The notes under the pieces are model-generated. The model ran no database searches and was not told the origin of the DNA. It worked only from the letters and a program-made list of their open reading frames with translations. The position numbers and the translations under genes were made by a program. 64,000 nt of DNA from Slackia equolifaciens. Its GTDB lineage: Bacteria > Actinomycetota > Coriobacteriia > Coriobacteriales > Eggerthellaceae. Location: assembly GCF_003725995.1 (NCBI RefSeq), contig NZ_QIBX01000015.1:1-64000 (forward strand). The letters are read 5' to 3'. Positions 26,050 to 33,192 of the stretch are shown piece after piece (within the stretch, counting starts at the first letter, position 1; every line of letters starts with the position of its first letter).

Positions 26050-27216
26050 ATGCACCCTAGTTGTCAGATGACTCTCCCCTTGACGGAAAACAGCTCTATT
26101 ATCCACCGCATTTCGCTTGCCTTTATGGCGGCACTTGCGCTTTGCCTTGCACTTGCAGGATGCTCCTCCGCCAGCGAGCCCGAACCTGCGCCCCCGACGG
26201 GCGAGGCCGCTGTAGTTGTTGAAGATTTGCCCGAATACGACGGCACACTGTGCTTGGAGGTCAACGACGGGCAGCCCGGTTTCACCGATGGGGAAGTGGC
26301 CCAGGCTCAAGACGCCGTAGAGCACGGTCAGACCATCGAGCGCTACAGCACGCTCGATGACCTGGGTCGATGTGGTACCGCCTACGCCGTCATAGATTCC
26401 AATACCATGCCTACTGGCGAGCGCGGCGATATATCCGCCGTGCATCCCAGCGGATGGAACCAAAAGTTCTATGACTTTGTGGATGAGGAGGCCCTCTACA
26501 ACCGCAGCCATCTGATTGGCTGGCAGCTGGCCGGCGAGGACGCCAACGAACGCAACCTTATCACCGGCACGCGCGAAATGAACGCTGCAGGCATGCTGCC
26601 TTACGAGAACATGGTCGCCGACTATGTGAACGAAACGGGCGGCGAGGTGCTGTACCGCGTGACCCCATGGTTCGAAGGCGACGAGCTTGTGGCGCGGGGC
26701 GTGCAGATGGAGGCGCAATCGCTCGACGACGGAGGGGCGGCCGTGAGCTTCAACGTGTTCGTGTACAACGTTGAGCCCGGTGTGGCCATCGACTACGCGG
26801 ATGGCTCCAGCCGCGCGTCGAGCGAGGTGCCGCAGGTGGAGCGCTTCGTAGGCGCAATCGATCCCAACGGGTCGATTTCAGACGCCCCCAAAGCTGACCC
26901 GCGCTACGACCACGATGCCTGGGGGTCGACGGCAAACGTGAAGGAAACCGGAAGCGGCGACGATGATGGAGGAGGTGCACCGGGTGCGGCTGACGCCCAG
27001 CCCGATGCATCAAAAGACGCAGGCGCGAGCGACTCCGATGAATCCGCTCGCGATACGCAGGGCACATACGTGCTCAATACCAACACGATGAAGTTCCACT
27101 ACCCCACCTGTCCGTCGGTTGAAGAAACCGAACCCGACAACCGACAGAATTACGAGGGCAGCCGCCAAGACCTCATCAATCAGGGGTTCGAGCCTTGTGG
27201 CAGATGCAAACCGTAG
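26050..27216 (+). CDS. Lipoprotein DNA/RNA non-specific endonuclease
   Basis: 388 residues. A signal peptide ends in lipobox LALAGC (Cys 38), so the enzyme is anchored outside the membrane. Residues about 60-270 match secreted beta-beta-alpha metal nucleases of the streptodornase/EndA kind: EEALYNRSHLIGWQLAGEDANERNLITGTREMN contains the catalytic His and the metal-binding Asn residues. After an Asp/Ser/Ala-rich linker, the last 45 residues (YVLNTNTMKFHYPTCPSV ... FEPCGRCKP) form a small Cys/His metal-binding motif seen at the end of several secreted nucleases. GGAAGGA precedes ATG 26050. Possible roles are nucleic-acid scavenging or escape from DNA nets. Confidence 0.88.
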   Translation: MHPSCQMTLPLTENSSIIHRISLAFMAALALCLALAGCSSASEPEPAPPTGEAAVVVEDLPEYDGTLCLEVNDGQPGFTDGEVAQAQDAVEHGQTIERYSTLDDLGRCGTAYAVIDSNTMPTGERGDISAVHPSGWNQKFYDFVDEEALYNRSHLIGWQLAGEDANERNLITGTREMNAAGMLPYENMVADYVNETGGEVLYRVTPWFEGDELVARGVQMEAQSLDDGGAAVSFNVFVYNVEPGVAIDYADGSSRASSEVPQVERFVGAIDPNGSISDAPKADPRYDHDAWGSTANVKETGSGDDDGGGAPGAADAQPDASKDAGASDSDESARDTQGTYVLNTNTMKFHYPTCPSVEETEPDNRQNYEGSRQDLINQGFEPCGRCKP

Positions 27217-27446
27217 CCTTTACGGGCTGGCCGATTCCGCCATGGTCGGGTTCGAGCGGCAGAGCCCTTGGGCATCCGAGCGGCAGCGGCCGACTCCGCC
27301 ACAGTCGAATTCGAGCCTTGCGGCAGGCGCGAACCGTAATCGAAAGAGGCCGGCGCGGAAGGAGCGCCGCAAGCATAAGCCGAGCCTGCTTTCTTGCACG
27401 GCCGCATGAGTCGAGGCGCCTTTCGGCACCTTTGCCGGCGTTGAGC
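27217..27446. other. Convergent spacer with short repeats
   Basis: Diverged repeats of TTCGAGCCTTGTGGCAG and CCGATTCCGCCATGGTCGG type, one of which continues from the end of the nuclease gene. No gene or clear terminator is seen. Confidence 0.4.
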
Positions 27447-28502
27447 CTATCCCCTCGTGCGGTTGTATGACGCGTCGGCGTCGAGTGCAACGATGAGCGA
27501 TTGGCGTAGCTGATCGAGGTTTTCCTCAGCACAGGGGAATACCAGCACGCGAACATCCTGCTGGTATTTCACGTCGGCATACACGTCCGGATCGCCCAGA
27601 CCTATGAAATCCGCGCGAATGGCAACGCCCATATTGGAGGATGCTCCTACGTATACGTCGCGGAACTTGCTGTAATCGTCCTGCTTGACCCCCTTGCCAA
27701 ACGTGAGCACCACATAGCAGCCTGGATATGCAAGATAGCCCGCAGAGGATGCTGCCCCGTGCCCTAGCGGTTGCGATTGCAAACCGGAAGCATCAGTGGA
27801 CACGCTTGCCACCGAGGCGCCCGACTGGGCGACAAATGCGTGCTGATTCCAGTTCTCGAAGAACTTCTTGGGCGTCAAACGCACACCCGCACCCTCCAAA
27901 ACCACGCGCCTCGCCTCACGGCGGGCCTTTTCCTCATCGCGCGCTGCTGCGGCATCTTTGACCTTTGCGGCGGCGCCATGGGCAACCGAACCAGCGGCTC
28001 CGGCAGCGATGCCCGCAACGCCGACGGCCTTGCCCGCTGCCCCTTTGAGCGTCTCGCGCGCTTTTCCGAATCCACCGCCAAACGCATGACCGGCCTTTTC
28101 GAACGCGCCAGGAGCCACTTTGGCAGCACCCGCCCCCGCATCGCGAGCAACCTTGGCGGCATGCGAGCCGGCATCTTTAGCGGCGCCCACTACCTTATTC
28201 ACAAGCTCAGGGTTCTTTTCAACGGCATCCTTTACCTTGGGAATCGCCTTTTGCATGGCGGGAATTGCAGCCGCAGCAACTTTTGCCGCGCCGGAGGCTG
28301 CGGTTTTTCCGGGCCCGGGAATTGGCGCGCGGTCTATGACCACTGCGGCAATGCCGAGAATTCCCGCGATTGCCTTGGCATAATCCTCTGCCGTTCTTTC
28401 AGTGGGCGGACGGTCGTAAGAGGAGTCGTTTTCAGATGCCACCGCCTCAACAGGCTGAACCTTCTCGATATCTCTCGCGTCGTCCTGCGCATATGATTCC
28501 AT
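27447..28502 (-). CDS. Ala-rich protein with a GIY-YIG-like C-terminal domain
   Basis: 351 residues. Residues about 30-215 are Ala/Gly/Lys-rich with amphipathic, repeated helices (GAAKVAAAAIPAMQK, GAAGKAVGVAGIAAGAAG). Residues about 240-351 have the order of a GIY-YIG nuclease fold: YPGCYVVLTFGKG (GIY position), VYVGASSNM (YIG position), an Arg in VAIRADF, and the closing SLIVALDADASYN (conserved Asn). The usual Glu before the LI motif is replaced (LRQSLI), so activity is uncertain. ATG 28502 with CGGAG upstream is used, but the frame is also open through a 7-bp microsatellite at 28561-28648, so a longer N-terminus is possible. Family assignment is by pattern only. Confidence 0.6.
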   Translation of the reverse strand: MESYAQDDARDIEKVQPVEAVASENDSSYDRPPTERTAEDYAKAIAGILGIAAVVIDRAPIPGPGKTAASGAAKVAAAAIPAMQKAIPKVKDAVEKNPELVNKVVGAAKDAGSHAAKVARDAGAGAAKVAPGAFEKAGHAFGGGFGKARETLKGAAGKAVGVAGIAAGAAGSVAHGAAAKVKDAAAARDEEKARREARRVVLEGAGVRLTPKKFFENWNQHAFVAQSGASVASVSTDASGLQSQPLGHGAASSAGYLAYPGCYVVLTFGKGVKQDDYSKFRDVYVGASSNMGVAIRADFIGLGDPDVYADVKYQQDVRVLVFPCAEENLDQLRQSLIVALDADASYNRTRG

Positions 28503-28560
28503 AGCAGCTCCGTTCCTGGCGTTAATCGCTCGCTCGCCTCGGCAAACATCCCAAAGGAGA

Positions 28561-28648
28561 CTTGGCACTTGGCACTTGGCACTTGGCACTTGGCACTTGG
28601 CACTTGGCACTTGGCACTTGGCACTTGGCACTTGGCACTTGGCACTTG
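28561..28648. repeat. Heptanucleotide microsatellite, about 12.6 copies
   Basis: CTTGGCA (TGCCAAG on the minus strand) is repeated without error for 88 bp. It begins 59 bp upstream of the GIY-YIG-like gene start. A TATGAT box lies just beyond its distal end (about 28651-28656, minus strand), so the repeat would be at the 5' end of the mRNA. Seven is not a multiple of three, so each unit gained or lost shifts any reading frame that crosses it. Confidence 0.9.
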
Positions 28649-28800
28649 AATCATATCAAGCCTTGGTGCCGCATTGCGACAATCCCTCTGATTCAGGCAG
28701 CAATTGACGCATAGGGTTTTAGAGCGCGGCGGAGACGCTCTCCGCTCCGTACCCCCCTGCTTTCACCTTCCTATATCGAACTTGCGATCCGTGCCTCGGT

Positions 28801-28990
28801 TTTTGGACAACATTACAGGTTAGCCGAGCGCAGAATCGGCGTAAGAAAAGTTATCCGCAGGATTTTCCTGGGAAAACGCCCTATCGTGACGAGGCAGAGA
28901 GAGATTGGCCGGTTCCGTAAGCCCCAGCCCCAACGCTCATCAAGCAAAATATCGAGAGCATTCCCGGCTAACCTGTAATCTTGTCCAAAA
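28801..28990. mobile_element. MITE-like element with 26-bp terminal inverted repeats
   Basis: The left end starts TTTTGGACAACATTACAGG and the right end is its complement with a single mismatch over 26 bp (28801-28826 and 28965-28990). The 190-bp interior has no transposase frame. No target-site duplication is obvious. It is probably a non-autonomous derivative of an insertion sequence, lying between the GIY-YIG-like gene and tRNA-Phe. Confidence 0.7.
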
Positions 28991-29387
28991 TTAAAGGATC
29001 CATCCGTATCATGAACCCGCCCGCTGATTTTTCCGAACATCCGGCACCGAGGATGGGGGATCGGTGTGGCCTGAGTTCCATTGCAGCACACCGGATCCAC
29101 ACTCGGTTGATTAGGTCCTTTACACACTTTTTGCCTATATCCCGAGGATGGGGGGGCGGTCGCACATGCTGTTCGTCCGTGCCTGGTGAAATGCCCAAGA
29201 TGTACGTTTTGTCTATAGTCTGAAGACTACTGGCCGGGAATCATCTGGAGAGAGTTCCGCATGCCCGCTGAATGTAAGCGGTGAATAATCCTGGCGAACG
29301 CACTTTTTATCCTATGGCTCGACAATCGGAACGGACACGCGCTCTGTGCTATGTCAAAATGTTGGTCACGTTGTAGGTTTGACCAAC
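28991..29387. other. Gene-free DNA next to tRNA-Phe
   Basis: No credible gene. Two near-copies of CGAGGATGGGGG (about 29048 and 29144) are visible. The lower-GC, disordered frames suggest remnants of inserted DNA at the 3' side of the tRNA gene, a common integration target, but no att site or integrase is recognisable. Confidence 0.4.
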
Positions 29388-29416
29388 AAAAAAGGTCAGC
29401 CACAGTGGGCTGACCT
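29388..29416 (-). terminator. Intrinsic terminator of tRNA-Phe
   Basis: AGGTCAGCC and GGCTGACCT form a 9-bp stem with a short loop, followed by T6 on the minus strand, 11 bp beyond the tRNA 3' end. Confidence 0.85.
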
Positions 29417-29426
29417 GGCGTTTTAA

Positions 29427-29502
29427 TGGTGGTCAGAGAGGGACTTGAACCCCCGGCACGGGGATTTTCAGTCCCCTGCTCTACCAACTGAGCTACCTGA
29501 CC
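29427..29502 (-). tRNA. tRNA-Phe (anticodon GAA)
   Basis: 76 nt including an encoded CCA. Acceptor stem GGTCAGG with TCTGACC (one G-U pair), D arm TAGCTCAGTTGGTAGAGCA, anticodon loop ACTGAAAAT with GAA, variable GTGCC and T arm containing GGTTCAAGTCC. Discriminator A. Followed by its own terminator. Confidence 0.97.
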
Positions 29503-29761
29503 GGTTGCGCTTAACGCGAGTTAGTATCTTAACAGGTTGCCTCCTATAGTGCAAGAAAAAAGATTCAGAAATTTCACCTGCCAGCATTGGGCTTCTGCAA
29601 AATTTACGAAAGGGCGCATTGCGAGATGCAAAGGGCGCGCGCTTCGCCTGCGCGTGACGATATACAATAGGCATGCCTATCCAGCGCGACGGCGCAAGAT
29701 GCACAGCCCGCGGAAAACGCGATGTGCCAACCAGCCAGACATCCTGGCGGAAAGGATCGCC

Positions 29762-30730
29762 ATGACAGCCTTCATCATTAGCAACATCGTCGTGTTCGTC
29801 ATCATCTTCGTCGTGATTGTGCTGCTTGTCAAAGACGGCTTTTTCATCGTCGAGCAGCAGCATTCCGTGATCATCGAACGGCTGGGAAAATTCAACCGCT
29901 TCGTAGGCGCGGGCTTTCATGTGAAAATCCCCATCTTTGAACGCAAGGCGGCCACGGTCAGCCTGCGCACGATGAAAAACGGCTTCACCATAGACGTGAA
30001 GACCGAGGACAACGTGACCATTGGCCTGGACGTTTCGGCGCAATACCACGTTGACTATGCGCTGGGCAACACGCCGCAGGAGTCGGGCATCTACAAGAGC
30101 TACTACATGCTGCAGGAACCCGTCGACCAGATGAAGGACTTCATCACCGATGCCCTGCGAAGCGCTATTCCTATGTACTCACTCGACGAGGTATTCGCCA
30201 AGAAGGACGACATTGCCCAAGACGTGAATGCCACCGTTTCCACCCAGATGGCAGGCTATGGCTTCACGTTGGTGTCGACCCTTATCACGCGCATCGCGCT
30301 GCCCAAAGAGGTCGAGGATTCCATGAACCAGATCAATTCGGCACAGCGAATCAGACTAGCAGCGCAGGACCTTGCCGAAGCCGACCGCATCAAGATGGTG
30401 ACCGAGGCCAAGGCTGAGGCTGAAAGCATGGAGAAGGCGGGCGAAGGCATTGCGAACCAGCGCAAGGCCATCGCGCTTGGCATCAAGGATTCGCTTGAGA
30501 CCATCAAGGAATCGGGCGTGACTCCGCAGGAGGCCAATCAGCTGTTCATGTTCACGCAGTGGACCGACATGATGGGCAAATTCGCCGAAAGCGGAAAGGG
30601 TTCCACCGTGGTGCTGCCCAGCGATTTCCAAACCGCGGGATCCATGTTCGAGCAGATGTTGGTTGCAGGAGATGCCAACGACTCCCGCCATGAGGGCGAG
30701 GCCGAAGCGGGCGGCAGCAGCGCCAAATAG
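29762..30730 (+). CDS. SPFH/band-7 membrane protein
   Basis: 322 residues. One N-terminal membrane helix (about 4-24) is followed by the SPFH domain: FFIVEQQHSVIIERLGKF, GFHVKIPIFERKA, LDVSAQYHVDYALGN and ATVSTQMAGYGFTLVSTLITRIALP. A helical region rich in Ala and Glu (about 190-240) probably coils. These stomatin/flotillin/HflK relatives form membrane rings and influence proteolysis or membrane domains; no NfeD partner is adjacent. GAAAGGA lies 6 bp before ATG 29762. A possible terminator hairpin is at 30879-30897. Confidence 0.9.
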   Translation: MTAFIISNIVVFVIIFVVIVLLVKDGFFIVEQQHSVIIERLGKFNRFVGAGFHVKIPIFERKAATVSLRTMKNGFTIDVKTEDNVTIGLDVSAQYHVDYALGNTPQESGIYKSYYMLQEPVDQMKDFITDALRSAIPMYSLDEVFAKKDDIAQDVNATVSTQMAGYGFTLVSTLITRIALPKEVEDSMNQINSAQRIRLAAQDLAEADRIKMVTEAKAEAESMEKAGEGIANQRKAIALGIKDSLETIKESGVTPQEANQLFMFTQWTDMMGKFAESGKGSTVVLPSDFQTAGSMFEQMLVAGDANDSRHEGEAEAGGSSAK

Positions 30731-30878
30731 CACGCCTGTTTTGGCCTACCCTTGGGACGGAAAGCCTCGGATACGTCGGAGCCCCACGCCCCAGCGCCCC
30801 GCATTGACATCCACGTTCGACGCATTGCTCCACGGTTTCGCAAGAGACGCCCGAACGGCGCCATCGGTACCGACGCAT

Positions 30879-30910
30879 AAAGGCGGTTCCAAAACCGCCC
30901 CTTCGTTTTC
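30879..30910 (+). terminator. Possible terminator of the SPFH gene
   Basis: GGCGGTT and AACCGCC arms with a tight loop, then CCTTCGTTTT. It is 150 bp after the SPFH stop and just upstream of the next promoter. Confidence 0.5.
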
Positions 30911-30923
30911 TCTTTCCGCATGA

Positions 30924-30943
30924 TGTGATACAATTGTGTTACA
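30924..30943 (+). promoter_or_regulatory. Palindromic operator and extended -10 of the RHH-MNT operon
   Basis: TGTGATACAATTGTGTTACA is a near-palindrome (16 of 20 positions symmetric). It contains the extended -10 TGATACAAT (30926-30934), about 30 bp before ATG 30966. Autoregulation by the ribbon-helix-helix part of the encoded protein would fit. Confidence 0.65.
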
Positions 30944-30965
30944 CCACCCGGCGAGAGGATTTCCT

Positions 30966-31529
30966 ATGCGCAAAGAGGTCACATACCACCATATCGTGGA
31001 CACGAGAGTTCCCCTGTCGCTTCGTCTGCCCGCAAGAATCGTTGAGCCTATCGAGGAGTACGCTGCGCAACACAGGCTGAGCAAGACCGATGCGTTCATA
31101 CATTTCCTCGAGCTAGGGCTTGCGCAGCGGGAGAAAGAATTTACCTCGGAGACCATTGGAACCATTCAGACTCAAATAGAGGAGATTCTGAGACTCCTTA
31201 AAGCAGACAATCGGCCTGGCATCCCTACGCAAGAGGAAATTCGCGAAGCAGTGCGAGAAGTGTCAGCGGAATACCCAGGCATTGCGCAAGTGTATCTCTT
31301 TGGCTCATTCGCTCGAGGCGATTCCGCCCCAACAAGCGACATAGACCTTCGGCTTATCTTAGACAGGTCACACAGCTTCAATCTTCATGACCTGGTGCAT
31401 TTTTCCAAGCGCATCGAGAAAATGACGGGTCGTACGGTAGATGTCATCACATCTGATCAGTTGAGAAATACAAACCTGTCTAAAGCGATTGAGCGCGAGA
31501 AGGTGTTGCTGTATGAGCGCGAAAGCTGA
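30966..31529 (+). CDS. RHH domain fused to a MNT-type nucleotidyltransferase (antitoxin-like)
   Basis: 187 residues. Residues about 14-60 (VPLSLRLPARIVEPIEEYAAQHRLSKTDAFIHFLELGL) fit a ribbon-helix-helix DNA-binding domain. Residues about 95-187 are a minimal nucleotidyltransferase: VYLFGSFARGDSAPTSDIDLRLIL has the GSxARG motif and the DxD metal Asp pair, and VDVITSDQL follows. In HEPN-MNT modules the MNT protein is the antitoxin that AMPylates the HEPN RNase. The next frame overlaps by 17 bp but encodes only a 30-residue HEPN-like start. GAGAGGA precedes ATG 30966. Confidence 0.85.
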   Translation: MRKEVTYHHIVDTRVPLSLRLPARIVEPIEEYAAQHRLSKTDAFIHFLELGLAQREKEFTSETIGTIQTQIEEILRLLKADNRPGIPTQEEIREAVREVSAEYPGIAQVYLFGSFARGDSAPTSDIDLRLILDRSHSFNLHDLVHFSKRIEKMTGRTVDVITSDQLRNTNLSKAIEREKVLLYERES

Positions 31530-31605
31530 AGAAGCGTCAAGCATCCAGGAGATATACGATATCGTACTGCAAACGCAGTCCGAAATCGAGCATTCGACCG
31601 AATAG
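31513..31605 (+). pseudogene. Truncated HEPN-like partner of the MNT protein
   Basis: ATG 31513 lies inside the end of the MNT gene, the normal spacing for the HEPN partner. The 30 residues (MSAKAEEASSIQEIYDIV then LQTQSEIEHSTE) resemble the first helix of a small HEPN (DUF86) protein. TAG 31603-31605 ends it, and neither the same frame nor neighbouring frames continue with the RxxxxH catalytic region. HEPN toxins usually have about 110-130 residues, so the toxin seems to have been lost. Confidence 0.55.
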
Positions 31606-31645
31606 TGTAGAACGAGAGGCTTCGAACGAAAGGCGAAACCCCTCG
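31606..31645. terminator. Imperfect hairpin between convergent genes
   Basis: AACGAG-n-GG-TTCG arms mirror CGAA-CC-n-CTCGTT around about 9 nt. It sits between the convergent HEPN remnant and the radical SAM gene and may terminate both. No long T-run. Confidence 0.35.
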
Positions 31646-31671
31646 TTGCATGCGGCTTATTCTATGAAATT

Positions 31672-33000
31672 CTATTTGCACTCGGCGCAGCCGCTGCCGA
31701 AGAGGAGCTGGCGCTCGCCTTCGGGAAGCGCGGCGCGAGCCTGGTCGCGCAGGTTGTTCACGCCGATGAAGAACTGGCGCATCATCACCACCATCAGGTA
31801 GCGGCCCTTGGGCGTGAGCGTGATGCATTCGTCATCGTCGCGATCGAATGCTCCCGACATCTTCATGAACGCATACTCAACCGGAAGCCCGCCGGCAACG
31901 CTGCAACCAAAGTCGCGCTCCCACTGCTTCTTATCCAAACGCAGACCGAACAGCTGCATCATGAAACGATAGCGCATGCGGTTGTGCTTAGAAAACGTCG
32001 CCTTGCCCATCACCGACATGCGGCCGCTTTCGATGGCCGCGTTGTAATCGCGGATGCTGAACGTGTTCACGTACTGCGTGTCGCCCAAATACGTCATGCC
32101 GCCGCTGCCGATGGCCGGATACTCCTCGTAATCGACGATGTATTCGTCGATCATCGCGTCTTCCGGCGCCACGCTGGCCTCACGCTTATTGAACGTCCAG
32201 GCCGAACCGTGCTCGAAGGGCGCATTGGCCCCACCGGCGAGCGTTTCGCTGATGATTTCGTAGAAGTGCTGCTCGCGGTCGTAATCCACCTTGCCCACCG
32301 TACGCGCCAGCGATTTCTCCACCGAAGGCGAAGCCATAAGCGGATAGAACGTGGTCTGGCTGGTGCCGCTCTCAATTACCATCTCCAGGTCACGGCGCAA
32401 CACCTCTTCGGTCTGCGCGGGGAAGTTGAAAATCATGTCCACGTTGAGCGATTTGAAATACGGTGCCGCCACCTTGATGGATTCAAGGATGGTCTTGCCG
32501 TCGCCGTACTTCTCATAGCGATCCATCTGCCTGAGCAAATCGTCGTCGAAGCTCTGCACGCCAACGCTCATGCGATCGACGCGGCCCTGAAGCTTCTCCA
32601 GATACGGCAGCGTAAGATGGTTGGGGTTGGTCTCGCACGAGACCTCTTTGATGGAAAACTCGCGTTTTGCCAGGTCGATGAAGTCGCACAGCTCATCCAG
32701 CATGATAGTGGGCGTGCCGCCGCCAATGTAGAGCGAATCGAAATCGTAGCCGAGTTCTTTGACCATCATGAGCTCGCGGCGCAGGTTCTTGAAATACGGT
32801 ACCGCACGCTTCTCGGAAAACGGGAAGCGGTTGAACGAGCAATACGGGCACAGGCGCTCGCAGAACGGGATGTGCGCATACAGCATATAGGGCTGCCCGG
32901 GCTTTGGGCCGGGAATGCGCTCCACTCGGCAGGGCTCGATCTTCATGAAGCTATCGGCGCAGTACCGTACCGCGCGCGTAAGGAGTCGTTCGCTCAGCAT
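31672..33000 (-). CDS. HemW/HemN-like radical SAM protein
   Basis: 442 residues of the coproporphyrinogen III oxidase family. The radical SAM cluster motif CERLCPYC places Cys at 47, 51 and 54; LYIGGGTPTIM is the SAM-binding GGTP loop, and VGVQSFDDDLLRQMDR and GSGGMTYLGDTQYVNT follow the family. It may be a heme chaperone (HemW) or a variant oxidase; several divergent forms exist and the sequence does not settle it. The extra C-terminal end CAEC could bind another metal. GAGG is 9 bp before ATG 33000. Transcribed alone, convergent to the MNT operon. Confidence 0.8.
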   Translation of the reverse strand: MLSERLLTRAVRYCADSFMKIEPCRVERIPGPKPGQPYMLYAHIPFCERLCPYCSFNRFPFSEKRAVPYFKNLRRELMMVKELGYDFDSLYIGGGTPTIMLDELCDFIDLAKREFSIKEVSCETNPNHLTLPYLEKLQGRVDRMSVGVQSFDDDLLRQMDRYEKYGDGKTILESIKVAAPYFKSLNVDMIFNFPAQTEEVLRRDLEMVIESGTSQTTFYPLMASPSVEKSLARTVGKVDYDREQHFYEIISETLAGGANAPFEHGSAWTFNKREASVAPEDAMIDEYIVDYEEYPAIGSGGMTYLGDTQYVNTFSIRDYNAAIESGRMSVMGKATFSKHNRMRYRFMMQLFGLRLDKKQWERDFGCSVAGGLPVEYAFMKMSGAFDRDDDECITLTPKGRYLMVVMMRQFFIGVNNLRDQARAALPEGERQLLFGSGCAECK

Positions 33001-33137
33001 TCGCTCTTGTACCTCTATCTTATTCTCAATCCGCCAGCGCTGCGTAGGCGGGCGTTAACGACAACGACCCTGCATCATAGCGCACCAGCGCCTCTCGCGC
33101 AGTGGCGTCACGACAAAACTACGGAGTCGCAGACAGC

Positions 33138-33169
33138 AAAACGCCCCGACTATTGAAAGCCAGGGCGTT
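33138..33169 (-). terminator. Terminator of the purA-purD operon
   Basis: AACGCCC and GGGCGTT arms with TTTTGC after them on the minus strand, about 25 bp beyond the purD stop. Confidence 0.65.
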
Positions 33170-33192
33170 GATGCTGCTTGGTCGATCGAATG

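Noticed and set aside
28561-28648. CRISPR or direct-repeat array
   Set aside because: The unit is 7 bp without spacers: a simple microsatellite.
28991-29426. Integrative element at tRNA-Phe
   Set aside because: No integrase and no duplicated tRNA 3' end were found; only the MITE-like element is supported.
29227-29487. Minus-strand 86-codon frame over tRNA-Phe
   Set aside because: It starts inside the tRNA gene; the first residues are the typical artefact of translating a tRNA.
30924-30943. LexA-type operator
   Set aside because: The dyad TGTGATACAATTGTGTTACA has the wrong core for the actinobacterial or E. coli LexA boxes.
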